A stretch of DNA of 34,073 nt from Candidatus Cloacimonadaceae bacterium (GTDB lineage: Bacteria > Cloacimonadota > Cloacimonadia > Cloacimonadales > Cloacimonadaceae): assembly GCA_030693415.1 (NCBI GenBank), contig JAUYAR010000055.1, forward strand, positions 1 to 34,073, written 5' to 3'. The translations under genes and the position numbers were made by a program. The notes under the pieces were generated by a model. It did no database searches and was not told the DNA's origin. It saw only the letters and a list, made by a program, of their open reading frames with translations. This document shows positions 8,889 to 16,282 of the stretch, one piece after another (within the stretch, counting starts at the first letter, position 1; every line of letters starts with the position of its first letter).

Positions 8889-9881
8889 TTAGTATCTCGC
8901 CAGGACGCTTCCCCAGGTCAAACCCGCTCCAAATGAAGTGAGCAGGATGATGTCCCCGCGGCGGATCTTTTTGCTGCGGATCGCTTCGTCGGCGGCGAGA
9001 GGAATCGTAGCGGAGGAAGTGTTGCCATATTTTTCGATATTGACGATGACCTTGCTCATCGGTACGCGCATTTTGTCCGCGAGCCCTTCGATGATACGAA
9101 GGTTTGCCTGATGCGGGATCACCCAATCGACGTCTGCGACCGTGAGTTTGTTGCGGCGCAAGATTTCGTCCGAGGAGGCAAACATGGATTTGATCGCATT
9201 TTTGTAGATGCGATTGCCTTCCATATAGACGGTATGCAGGTTTTTGTCCACGGTTTCGTGAGAAGCAGGCATCCGCGATCCACCGGCTTGTTGGATCAGG
9301 TAATCACCCTGGCTGCCATCGGCATCGATCAGGATGTCTATGATTCTGGAGATATCGCTGGTTTCGGCTCTGGAAACGATTGTCGCTCCCGCACCATCGC
9401 CAAAGAGAACGCAGGTGTTGCGATCCTGCCAGTTTGTGATCTTGGTGAGGATATCCACTCCCAGGACGAGGACGTTTTTAGCAATGCCGTTTTCCACGTA
9501 TTGCCGCGCTACGTCAAGGGCATAGACAAATCCGGCACAGCCTGCCGAGACGTCGAAGGCGGGGACGTTTTTCAGCCCCAGTTTCTTTTGGATAATGCAG
9601 GCGGTGGAGGGGAAAGGATGGTCTCCGGTGACCGTCGCGACCACGATGAGCTCGATCTCGCGATATTTGATCTGTGAAGCTTCGATGGCTTTGATCGCTG
9701 CCTGATAGCCAAGGTCGCTGGCAGCTTCATCCACGGTGGTGATATGGCGTTCAAACATTCCCGTGCGGGAGCGGATCCATTCGTCCGTGGTATCCACAAT
9801 CTTTTCCAGATCAAAGTTATTGAGGATCTTCTTTGGCACGTAGCTTCCGAAGGAAGAGAATTTCGCATGATAAATAGCCAT
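8889..9881 (-). CDS. fabH: 3-oxoacyl-[acyl-carrier-protein] synthase III
   Basis: FabH starts fatty acid synthesis by condensing acyl-CoA with malonyl-ACP. The 330-residue protein has the catalytic cysteine C115 in DVSAGCAGFVYALD, the histidine in WVIPHQANLRIIEGLA, and the asparagine in KYGNTSSATIPLA. Its ATG shares one base with the plsX stop codon (TGATG), indicating translational coupling. Length and motifs are normal. Confidence 0.97.
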   Translation of the reverse strand: MAIYHAKFSSFGSYVPKKILNNFDLEKIVDTTDEWIRSRTGMFERHITTVDEAASDLGYQAAIKAIEASQIKYREIELIVVATVTGDHPFPSTACIIQKKLGLKNVPAFDVSAGCAGFVYALDVARQYVENGIAKNVLVLGVDILTKITNWQDRNTCVLFGDGAGATIVSRAETSDISRIIDILIDADGSQGDYLIQQAGGSRMPASHETVDKNLHTVYMEGNRIYKNAIKSMFASSDEILRRNKLTVADVDWVIPHQANLRIIEGLADKMRVPMSKVIVNIEKYGNTSSATIPLAADEAIRSKKIRRGDIILLTSFGAGLTWGSVLARY

Positions 9882-10879
9882 CAGGATAACCTCTCAAAGT
9901 ACTCTTTGGTGTGTTGGACAAAGCCCGTCTTGGCAATGCGCGCGGCAAAGTGGATGGCGTTTTTTATCGCCTTGGCGTTTGATCTGCCATGGGAAACGAT
10001 GCTGACGCCATTCAACCCTACCAACAGCGCGCCGCCATATTCAGTGTGATCGAGTTTGCGCTTGAGATATTTATAGACCGGGTAGGAGAGCATTGCGCCA
10101 AATTTCGCGATCCAATCTTTGTTAAACTGTTCTTTCAGGATGCCGAAAATGGATAGCACCGCCCCTTCGAGCGTTTTGAGCACGATGTTGCCGACAAAGC
10201 CATCGCAGACGATCACGTCTGTGACGCCTTTGAGCACGTCCTTACCCTCGATGTTGCCGGTGAAATTGATGTCCGCTGCATTTTGCAAAAGCATGTACGC
10301 CCCGCGGGAGACGTTGTTTCCCTTGGCGCTTTCCTCTCCGATATTGAGCAGCGAGACGCGTGGAGAAGCTGTCTTATAGAAAAACTGGTAATAGATGCTG
10401 CCGAGATGGGCAAACTGCAGCAGGTGCTCCGCCTCGCAATCGACGTTGGCACCCACGTCCAGGATGATCTCGTGATTGGCTTGAGTGGGAAAAGTGACGG
10501 CGATGGCGGGTCTGAGAACACCTTTGATGCGTCCATAAGCCAATAATGATGCCGCCATCATGGCGCCGGAATTTCCGGCGCTGAGCGCTGCGTCGGCAAG
10601 ACCTTTTTGATGCAATTCCACCGCGCGCACCATCGAAGAATCCCTTTTGGCGCGCACTGCCGTGGCGCCGTAGTCTTCCATTAATATGCGCTCGCTGGCA
10701 TGAACGACGCGGATTCTTTGCGGGTCATAAAAGTATTTGCCAAGCTCCTTGTTCAGGATGGTTTCATCCCCCACCAGGATCACTTCGCTGCAAAAATCTT
10801 CTTTGATTGCCTGGATTGCGCCTTCTATTTCCGGAAACGGCGCGTTGTCGCTTCCGAAAGCATCGACGGCGATTCGCAT
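9881..10879 (-). CDS. plsX: Phosphate acyltransferase (acyl-ACP:phosphate)
   Basis: PlsX turns acyl-ACP into acyl-phosphate, the donor for PlsY in phospholipid synthesis. The 332-residue protein begins MRIAVDAFGSDNAPFPEIEG; most family members read AMGGDNAP here, so the second glycine is a serine in this one. SAGNSGAMMAASLLAYGRI and NIGEESAKGN are characteristic. The frame is open 28 codons further upstream but that stretch lies inside the shadow of rpmF, so the ATG at 10879 is preferred. It follows rpmF directly with a 1-base gap, and overlaps fabH by one base. Confidence 0.96.
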   Translation of the reverse strand: MRIAVDAFGSDNAPFPEIEGAIQAIKEDFCSEVILVGDETILNKELGKYFYDPQRIRVVHASERILMEDYGATAVRAKRDSSMVRAVELHQKGLADAALSAGNSGAMMAASLLAYGRIKGVLRPAIAVTFPTQANHEIILDVGANVDCEAEHLLQFAHLGSIYYQFFYKTASPRVSLLNIGEESAKGNNVSRGAYMLLQNAADINFTGNIEGKDVLKGVTDVIVCDGFVGNIVLKTLEGAVLSIFGILKEQFNKDWIAKFGAMLSYPVYKYLKRKLDHTEYGGALLVGLNGVSIVSHGRSNAKAIKNAIHFAARIAKTGFVQHTKEYFERLS

Positions 10880-10880
10880 T

Positions 10881-11060
10881 TTACTCCTTGGCGGCTTTGA
10901 TCTTTCTGCCGTCGTAGGTGCCACAATGATCACAAATGTGATGCGGGCGGGTGGCTTCGCCACACTTGGAACAGGTCGTGAACGCAGGAGGGGTCAGCGC
11001 GTCGTGCGTTCTGCGTTTGTCACGACGGGTTTTTGACGTCTTTCTTTTCGGGACAGCCAT
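10881..11060 (-). CDS. rpmF: Ribosomal protein L32
   Basis: This 59-residue basic protein ([20 protein letters not shown] start) is bL32 of the large ribosomal subunit. It keeps both CxxC pairs (CSKCG and CDHCG), so it is the zinc-binding form. GGAGAAACC precedes the ATG at 11060; the frame continues ten codons upstream but L32 proteins begin at MAVPK. It heads the lipid operon, directly before plsX. The DUF177/YceD gene that often precedes rpmF is absent. Confidence 0.97.
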   Translation of the reverse strand: MAVPKRKTSKTRRDKRRTHDALTPPAFTTCSKCGEATRPHHICDHCGTYDGRKIKAAKE

Positions 11061-11131
11061 TGGTTTCTCCTTAAACACAATCAGCAGCAATGATATGATA
11101 ATCCATAACCGCCGATTTTCATGATAATGAC

Positions 11132-11159
11132 AAGATACACTGCTGCGATGCTGTGTAAA
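11132..11159 (-). promoter_or_regulatory. Candidate promoter of the rpmF-plsX-fab operon
   Basis: On the minus strand TTTACA (11159-11154) is separated by 16 bases from TATCTT (11137-11132), leaving about 65 bases to the rpmF ATG. The match to a sigma-70 consensus is fair. No FapR- or FadR-like operator is obvious to me. Confidence 0.35.
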
Positions 11160-11382
11160 GTTTAATCTATCGAATCACAAACCTTGAAGGGCGCTTTTTT
11201 GTCAATGAAAATTGCTATCGCTGCGTTTTTGAAGGACTTGGAAACGTCATAAGCACAACTGTAATAGCCTCAAGAGAGAGGTCGTACCGATACCCGAGAT
11301 GACTGCCCTTTCGATTTTATGTCTCAGCAATGCGAAAACTGGATTATTCACCAGTTCAACCCGTTCACCCGAAATTCGGTTC

Positions 11383-11460
11383 TTCCCCCATAGCATTACG
11401 GAATCAATACGGACTCATTACGGACTAAGTCCGTATTGACTCCGTAATGCTAAGGGGGAA
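11383..11460. repeat. Large palindromic repeat, copy A (58-bp core)
   Basis: The core at 11393-11450 has 23-base arms (11393-11415 and 11428-11450, one mismatch) around a 12-base loop. The arms extend outward through TTCCCCC and GGGGGAA to 11383 and 11460. The core differs by a single base from a second copy at 21651-21708. The arms are made of short TACGGA/TACGGACT units. No T-run follows, so it is more like a REP/MITE-type element than a terminator. Confidence 0.85.
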
Positions 11461-11466
11461 TGTGTC

Positions 11467-11618
11467 GCAGCATGCCGATGCTGCGGAGGCGATAAGCTGG
11501 AAGAGTGGAGAGATGTTTGTCGGTTAACAGGTGAACTGATGAACAGGTGAACGTGTGAGTTGCTCGTTCACCTGTTTACCCGTTCACCTTTCCACCATCC
11601 GCAGCATCGGCATGCTGC
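11467..11618. repeat. Nested inverted repeats just after folC
   Basis: A 21-base sequence at 11467-11487 (GCAGCATGCCGATGCTGCGG core) is exactly inverted at 11598-11618, which ends one base before the folC stop codon. Inside lies a second inverted repeat, AACAGGTGAACG (11542-11553) against CGTTCACCTGTT (11565-11576), with an outer pair GGTGAAC/GTTCACC (11530-11536 and 11582-11588). Confidence 0.8.
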
Positions 11619-11619
11619 G

Positions 11620-12897
11620 CTACAGCTCTTTCCACTCCTGCAAGACCTCTCCGACGGTGTAGAGCGAGCCGCAACAGATGAGGACGTCGTCCGATTCCAT
11701 ATCGGAAAGAGCAAGATTGAGAGCCGCGGCGACGGAATCGGCGATCGTATATGGGACAGAGTGTTTGCCTACCTGTTTTGCCTGGTCTTCGGCAGTGGCG
11801 GCACGGTCGGATTGGTTTTGGGCGATATAGATATGAAAAGCTTTGCTGCAGAAAAGCGAGATCATTTCAAGATAGTCTTTATCCGCGAGGATGGAGATCA
11901 GGAAGCGGAGTTTTTGCTGCGGGAAGATGTTGTCAAGGGTATGGATGAGCGCTTGGACTCCCTGGACGTTGTGCGCACCATCGAGGATGATAACAGGTTG
12001 TTTGGAAAGCACTTGCATGCGTCCTTTCCAGTTGATCTTTTCCAATGCCGAGCGAATTGCTTCCTCACTCACAGCGATACCATGCTTCTGCGCATAAATA
12101 ATGAAAGCGGCGAGGGCAACGGATAGGTTGGCGCTTTGGTGGCTGCCGATCAGGTTTGCCCCAAGGCTCTCAAACACCAGTTCTCCAAAGCGGAAATTGA
12201 AACAGATGCCATCGATATCCTGATTGACGGGATCAACATGGAAATCTCTACCTATCATAAAGATAGGCGCATTGCGTTCAAGGGCGATAGCTTCGATCAC
12301 TGAAGAAGGCGAGGGATCGATATAGCCCATCACCAAGGGAATTCCTGCTTTGATAATCCCCGCTTTTTCCGCGGCGATGAGTTCAACCGTCCCACCCAAA
12401 GTTTTGATGTGATCCAGCCCAATGGAAGTGATGGCGGTAACCGACGGAGTAAATAGATTCGTGGCATCCAGCCTGCCGCCGAGACCCACTTCGATGACGC
12501 TGCAATCAAGCTCAGCTTCCACAAAGAGTTCAAAAGCGATGGCGGTGCTGATCTCAAAAAATGATGCATCCCACTTTTCAAAGAGCGTTTCATAGCGGTG
12601 AAAGCAATCCAATATCTGTGGAAACGAAAGGTCTTTGCCGCCCACGCGAAAGCGTTCCGTGTAATTGATCAGATGCGGGGAAGTATTCATTCCGGTGGAG
12701 AGTCCATGAGCTATGCAAAGGGCTTCGAGAGTGGCGCAAACGCTTCCCTTGCCGTTGGTTCCGGCGATGTGAAAACCATCGAGGCGGGTTTGCGGATCGC
12801 CCATTTCCGTCATCAGATTGCGCATGCGGTCGAGCTCCAGTTTCACGTTGCCGGAGTATTTCTTGTAGATATGATCGAGGAATTCCTGATACAGCAC
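11620..12897 (-). CDS. folC: Folylpolyglutamate / dihydrofolate synthase
   Basis: FolC adds glutamate to folates and, in bifunctional forms, makes dihydrofolate from dihydropteroate. The 425-residue Mur-ligase-fold protein has the ATP loop GTNGKGSV, the segment SPHLINYTERFRV, the central motif GLDHIKTLGGTVELIAAEKAG and the C-terminal LDGAHNVQG. It starts with GTG at 12897, preceded by AAGGAG at a good distance. It is isolated by repeat-rich gaps on both sides, with a probable terminator upstream (12926-12956), so it likely has its own promoter. Confidence 0.95.
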   Translation of the reverse strand: MLYQEFLDHIYKKYSGNVKLELDRMRNLMTEMGDPQTRLDGFHIAGTNGKGSVCATLEALCIAHGLSTGMNTSPHLINYTERFRVGGKDLSFPQILDCFHRYETLFEKWDASFFEISTAIAFELFVEAELDCSVIEVGLGGRLDATNLFTPSVTAITSIGLDHIKTLGGTVELIAAEKAGIIKAGIPLVMGYIDPSPSSVIEAIALERNAPIFMIGRDFHVDPVNQDIDGICFNFRFGELVFESLGANLIGSHQSANLSVALAAFIIYAQKHGIAVSEEAIRSALEKINWKGRMQVLSKQPVIILDGAHNVQGVQALIHTLDNIFPQQKLRFLISILADKDYLEMISLFCSKAFHIYIAQNQSDRAATAEDQAKQVGKHSVPYTIADSVAAALNLALSDMESDDVLICCGSLYTVGEVLQEWKEL

Positions 12898-12925
12898 CGG
12901 TGCTCCTTTTCTTTGGATAAGAATT

Positions 12926-12956
12926 ACCCGGCTCCGCCCAAAAAGGAGAGCCGGGT
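12926..12956 (-). terminator. Probable terminator after the pilin-like gene
   Basis: ACCCGGCTC (12926-12934) pairs perfectly with GAGCCGGGT (12948-12956) around a 13-base loop. On the minus strand the trailing sequence AATTCTTAT is only moderately T-rich. It lies between the gene at 13078 and folC. Confidence 0.45.
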
Positions 12957-12991
12957 TATGCTACATATTGCGTATTTGCGCATATTGGGAT

Positions 12992-13024
12992 GCCGAATTG
13001 CGATTCGGCTGTGGTGAATCGCAA
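12992..13024. repeat. Two overlapping, mutually exclusive hairpins
   Basis: GCCGAAT/ATTCGGC (12992-13009) and TTGCGATTC/GAATCGCAA (12998-13006 with 13016-13024) share bases and cannot form at once. They lie in the 180-base gap downstream of the 13078 gene. Confidence 0.6.
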
Positions 13025-13061
13025 TTCCCCACCCCAATGGGAAACGGAATTCCCCACCCCA
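13023..13061 (+). repeat. Direct repeat AATTCCCCACCCCA, two copies
   Basis: The 14-base sequence occurs at 13023-13036 and 13048-13061, 25 bases apart, in the gap just downstream of the pilin-like gene. The first copy overlaps the second hairpin at 12992-13024. Confidence 0.7.
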
Positions 13062-13077
13062 TGCTTGACACAGCTTA

Positions 13078-13734
13078 TTACATGCCCATGTTTGGGGCGC
13101 TTGGGAAAGCTTCCGGGAAGATCATTCTCTTCAGGACGGTGCTATCCGTTTTGCGTTTGGCAAAGGCTTCGCGGTCGGTCTTCCAGATGTTGATATACTG
13201 CATGATGGCGTTGAACTTTTTGGCGCCGTTGGATTTGGTCTGTTGGTCGATCCAGTCCATGTCGTCGATCATATAGTTCTGAAGGTTAGTGGGGCTCATA
13301 TTTTCATAGAAGGTCTTTCCCAGGAAGTGTTTGGGAAACTTTTCCAGATTGGGGCAGATGACGATGACGCCGGTGTTTTGCTTGACCTCTTGGTTGAGCA
13401 TTTCCTCCACGTATTTGCCAAAGACGATATAGCCTTTCTTTTCGCGATGCGTTTCGGGGCAATAGGTGATCTGCGCAAGGTAGGTGGCTTTGGGATTCTG
13501 CGCTTTGGGTGTGTTTCTCAGCACATTCAAGTCCCCGCCAAAATCGGATCTTTGATCACGCACAAAGTCCGTGGTCGCCACCCAGATGGATTTCATGTTG
13601 GTGGTGCAGTCATCGACGTTCTTTTCTTTGTCCAGGTTATAGAAATAGGGCAGCGCCAGCACAAAGATCAAGGCGGCAAACAGTATGATACTCAGTATGG
13701 TATATACCGAGATTCCCTTCTGGTTATGCAACAT
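13078..13734 (-). CDS. Pilin-like membrane-anchored protein of unknown function
   Basis: The 218-residue protein has a short basic leader ending in QKG followed by a long hydrophobic helix (about residues 8-30, ISVYTILSIILFAALIF) and then a soluble part. This is the layout of type IV pilin-like proteins, with cleavage expected after the glycine at position 7. The usual glutamate at mature position 5 is tyrosine here, so it may be a simple signal anchor instead. The soluble domain has cysteines (DDCTTNMK, ITYCPETH, VICPN) that I cannot assign to a family. It is separated from the transglycosylase upstream by 53 bases, perhaps co-transcribed. Confidence 0.6.
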   Translation of the reverse strand: MLHNQKGISVYTILSIILFAALIFVLALPYFYNLDKEKNVDDCTTNMKSIWVATTDFVRDQRSDFGGDLNVLRNTPKAQNPKATYLAQITYCPETHREKKGYIVFGKYVEEMLNQEVKQNTGVIVICPNLEKFPKHFLGKTFYENMSPTNLQNYMIDDMDWIDQQTKSNGAKKFNAIMQYINIWKTDREAFAKRKTDSTVLKRMIFPEAFPSAPNMGM

Positions 13735-13787
13735 AAGTTACTCCTGAATGTTTCATGCTATTACCAGATTTTAAAGCGCGTTTCCCG

Positions 13788-14309
13788 TCAAGCCTTTTTT
13801 GCGGGAGGGAGGATTTTGTTGATGTAATTGTAGGTTTCCGGGATGTCCTTGAAGCGGTGACGATAGTCCTGATTTGGATCAATAGCTATATTTCGCATGC
13901 GTTTGGACACCTTGGTTTCGCCCCAGTTGTAGGCGGCGAGGATGAGAGACCAATTGCCGTCGAAACGCTTACTCAAATACTTTATGTACTTTGCGGAAAG
14001 GCGCAGATTGTATAGCGGAATGAAGAGCATACCGCGTTTGTGCTTTTCATGGATGTAAAACGCGGTGGATTCGCGGATCTGTCCCAAACCAATGGCGGAA
14101 CGAGGCGAAATCGCGAAACTTCGAAAGGCGCTCTCCGTGCGGATCAACCGATAGAAGATCACCGGATCGATGCCATAATAGATCGCCACGCCGACCGTCA
14201 TCAAGCGGATGGAAATGGGATTGAAAAGCGTGATCAAAAGCACCAAAAGCAGAACCGCGAACCCGGTCAAGAGTTTCTTGGTTCTGCCTTTGGTTTTCTT
14301 TTTGGACAT
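13788..14309 (-). CDS. Membrane-anchored lytic transglycosylase (SLT domain)
   Basis: This 173-residue protein has a basic N-terminus, one membrane segment (about residues 12-34) and an SLT-type lysozyme-like domain. The catalytic glutamate is E59 in LIRTESAFRSFAISPRSAIG, followed by GLGQI and the late motif AAYNWGE. Such enzymes cleave peptidoglycan strands to form anhydro-muropeptides in the periplasm. It is compact, without extra domains, and lies 8 bases after the ferritin-like gene. The specific role (remodelling or secretion-system assembly) is not shown; the adjacent pilin-like gene hints at an envelope structure. Confidence 0.85.
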   Translation of the reverse strand: MSKKKTKGRTKKLLTGFAVLLLVLLITLFNPISIRLMTVGVAIYYGIDPVIFYRLIRTESAFRSFAISPRSAIGLGQIRESTAFYIHEKHKRGMLFIPLYNLRLSAKYIKYLSKRFDGNWSLILAAYNWGETKVSKRMRNIAIDPNQDYRHRFKDIPETYNYINKILPPAKKA

Positions 14310-14317
14310 GCGGAAGC

Positions 14318-14803
14318 TTATTTGAGATTCTTTTTGAAGTCGTTCAGCTTGAGGACGTGGGAGACCTCTTCGTTGATGATCCGGCGCAGGATTTCCTTGG
14401 CGTGGGGATCGTTGATCGTGTCGTTGACTGCGTGGAAATAGAGCAGGGTGTCCTTTTCAAAGGTGATGGCGTGGTCGATGACGCCATAGATGTCTTTGGC
14501 TTCGGCGGCTTTTTTGATGGCGGAAAACTCATTGTGAAAGATCCTGCCATCCACGATGGTTTTCAGATAGGCGGTGACGAGTTCCCAATCCGGGGAAAGC
14601 TCGAGGACTGTCATGTCCATGTCATCCCTAAGGTTGAGGAAGGTCTTTTCGTGGTTGAGTTCCTGATCTCTTAGCAATTCAAGGAATTCGATCGCTTGGA
14701 GATCGAGATCCTTGCGCTTGGTGGCTTCGTGATAGAAAGCATAGCCGTTGCGCTCGATCTGAACAGCCATTTCGACGATTTCGTTTACGGAATAGGTTGG
14801 CAT
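14318..14803 (-). CDS. Ferritin-like / rubrerythrin-type diiron protein
   Basis: The 161-residue all-helical protein shows ferritin-like metal residues: E17 in QIERNGYAFYHEA, E48 and H51 in DQELNHEKTF, a further glutamate in FEKDTLLYFHAV and the C-terminal INEEVSHVLKL. It has no rubredoxin domain, so it is an erythrin-like short form. The family is linked to iron handling and peroxide defence; the substrate here is unknown. The ATG at 14803 follows GGGAGGAATT; the frame extends 37 codons upstream without support. It lies between a RodZ-like gene and the transglycosylase. Confidence 0.85.
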   Translation of the reverse strand: MPTYSVNEIVEMAVQIERNGYAFYHEATKRKDLDLQAIEFLELLRDQELNHEKTFLNLRDDMDMTVLELSPDWELVTAYLKTIVDGRIFHNEFSAIKKAAEAKDIYGVIDHAITFEKDTLLYFHAVNDTINDPHAKEILRRIINEEVSHVLKLNDFKKNLK

Positions 14804-14897
14804 AATTCCTCCCGGGTGTTTTGATATTTCTGTTATGGATATGATGTTCTGGTCTCGGGATTTGGCAAACTGAAAGTGTGGCGTTAGTTGAGATTTA

Positions 14898-15515
14898 TCA
14901 TTGGGTGAGGACATTGATCGGGCTGTTGCCCAAAAGGTTGCCCATATAATCCGTGGTGTCGCTCAGGGCTTTTTTTGTGCCGTCTTTTTGTTTGCCGACG
15001 GGTTCGCTATATATGGTTTCGCTCAATTGGCGCATCTTCAATCTGAGGGAGTCCGGTTTGATCTCTTGGGTGGTTTCCTTTTCGGCGGCGAGGTTTTTGT
15101 CCGCCGTTTCGGTTTTGAAGAGTTCGGGAGTCCTTAACCAATCTTGCATGTAGGCATAATAGACAAATGATGCCAGGACGAGGGCGAAGATGACGATGCC
15201 CACGCTCCAGAGAAAGTTTGTGGAAAGAAGTATCTTGCTGTGCCGGACGTTTTGGGGTCGGGCGTGGCTGGTTTTGGTGTGTTCAGGCATCATAACACTC
15301 AGCTCCGCCATCACTTCCGGAACGTCGGCTTCCAGATAACGGGCATAGTTATAGACGATTGCCTTGGCGACGCCATAGGGTCCGAGGTCGAAAAAGCGGT
15401 TTTCCTCGATCAGTTTGATCTGTTCAGGGCGGATGCGGATATCGAGAAAGATGGCGCGGTAATCCAGTTCTTTGCTTTCGCGCAGATCATGCAGATGCTT
15501 GCCTAAATTTTCCAT
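14898..15515 (-). CDS. RodZ-like helix-turn-helix membrane protein
   Basis: The 205-residue protein starts MENLGKHLHDLRESKELDYR, an N-terminal helix-turn-helix of the RodZ type (about residues 5-70, including GPYGVAKAIVYNYARYL). A single membrane helix follows at about residues 101-122 (FLWSVGIVIFALVLASFVYY), then a charged periplasmic tail of about 80 residues. RodZ links the MreB cytoskeleton to cell-wall synthesis; this one lacks the long C-terminal domain of enterobacterial RodZ. It overlaps the end of dapF by 13 bases, so translation is probably coupled, and both contribute to wall formation. RodZ function is inferred from architecture only. Confidence 0.75.
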   Translation of the reverse strand: MENLGKHLHDLRESKELDYRAIFLDIRIRPEQIKLIEENRFFDLGPYGVAKAIVYNYARYLEADVPEVMAELSVMMPEHTKTSHARPQNVRHSKILLSTNFLWSVGIVIFALVLASFVYYAYMQDWLRTPELFKTETADKNLAAEKETTQEIKPDSLRLKMRQLSETIYSEPVGKQKDGTKKALSDTTDYMGNLLGNSPINVLTQ

Positions 15516-16282
15516 TGATACGCTCCGCTGAATGTTTCCGAGACTTCTCCCCCGAGAACGCATTCGCCGCTTTCCAGATATTGGATGCTGACCGCTCCGC
15601 CGGGCATGTTCACCGTCACGCGTTTTTTGAGGATACCTTTTTCCATGCCGCAGAGAACGCAAGCCGCCGCTCCGGTGCCACATGCAAAAGTTGCGCCCAC
15701 GCCGCGTTCCCAGATTTTGATCTCGATCTCTTCACTGGAAATGACGCGGACAAAATGCGTATTCACCGCTGAGGGCAGATCCGGGTGCCGTTCAAAGACG
15801 GGTCCGTAGTGCAAATGGGGATCATCCTCCAAAGGAAGGTCAAAGCAGACGAAATGGTGGTTTCCGACGTTGACGAGGCAGCCATTGATCCCTTCTACGA
15901 CGATCATTGGAGAAACGATGAAGGGTTTGCCGAGGCTGACTTGGACAGTGTTATTTTCGATCAGGATAGGGCGGATGCCGGCATCGGTGGCAATCTCTGC
16001 TTCCGTGATTCCGGAAAGCTCCTTCAATAGGCGGGAAATGCAACGCAGAGCCGATCCGCACATGAGAGCGCGACTACCATCGGAATTGAAGATCTGCATC
16101 TTTGCCGCTGCGATTTCGGAATCCAAAAGCAAGACCAAGCCATCCGCTCCGACGCCGAAACGCCTGTCGCAGATGTCTTTCGCCAAGCGTGCGGCATCGA
16201 AATCCGCTTCCTGATGACCAAGCAGATTGAGGATGACGAAGTCGTTGCCCTGAGCCTGCATCTTAATGAAGGGAATCTGCAA
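15503..16282 (-). CDS. dapF: Diaminopimelate epimerase
   Basis: DapF converts LL- to meso-diaminopimelate for lysine and peptidoglycan. The 259-residue protein begins MQIPFIKMQAQGNDFVILN with a TTG start at 16282, preceded by GGAGGAGAT; starting at the internal ATG would cut off the conserved IPF segment. The two catalytic cysteines are C75 in ALMCGSALRC and the one in FACGTGAAAC. The first motif is usually CGNGxRC, so the asparagine-glycine pair is replaced by Ser-Ala here. It overlaps the dapB end by 20 bases. Confidence 0.93.
   Translation of the reverse strand: MQIPFIKMQAQGNDFVILNLLGHQEADFDAARLAKDICDRRFGVGADGLVLLLDSEIAAAKMQIFNSDGSRALMCGSALRCISRLLKELSGITEAEIATDAGIRPILIENNTVQVSLGKPFIVSPMIVVEGINGCLVNVGNHHFVCFDLPLEDDPHLHYGPVFERHPDLPSAVNTHFVRVISSEEIEIKIWERGVGATFACGTGAAACVLCGMEKGILKKRVTVNMPGGAVSIQYLESGECVLGGEVSETFSGAYQWKI

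Larger units (their letters stand above)
11061..11619. other. Gene-free interval of about 560 bases between rpmF and folC
   Basis: I see no protein or RNA gene here. The part next to rpmF holds a promoter-like pair (11132-11159). About 11160-11382 shows nothing I recognise. From 11383 to 11618 it is almost wholly inverted repeats: a 58-bp palindrome with flanking arms, then two nested inverted repeats that end at the folC stop codon. Confidence 0.7.

Noticed and set aside
8866-9126. The 87-codon upstream extension of fabD
   Set aside because: It overlaps fabH in another frame and is rich in Arg/His with no conservation-like pattern; FabD proteins start at MKTAFIFPGQG.
11160-11382. tRNA or small RNA gene between rpmF and the palindrome
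   Set aside because: No cloverleaf pattern, no T-loop consensus and no terminator-bounded hairpin set could be found.
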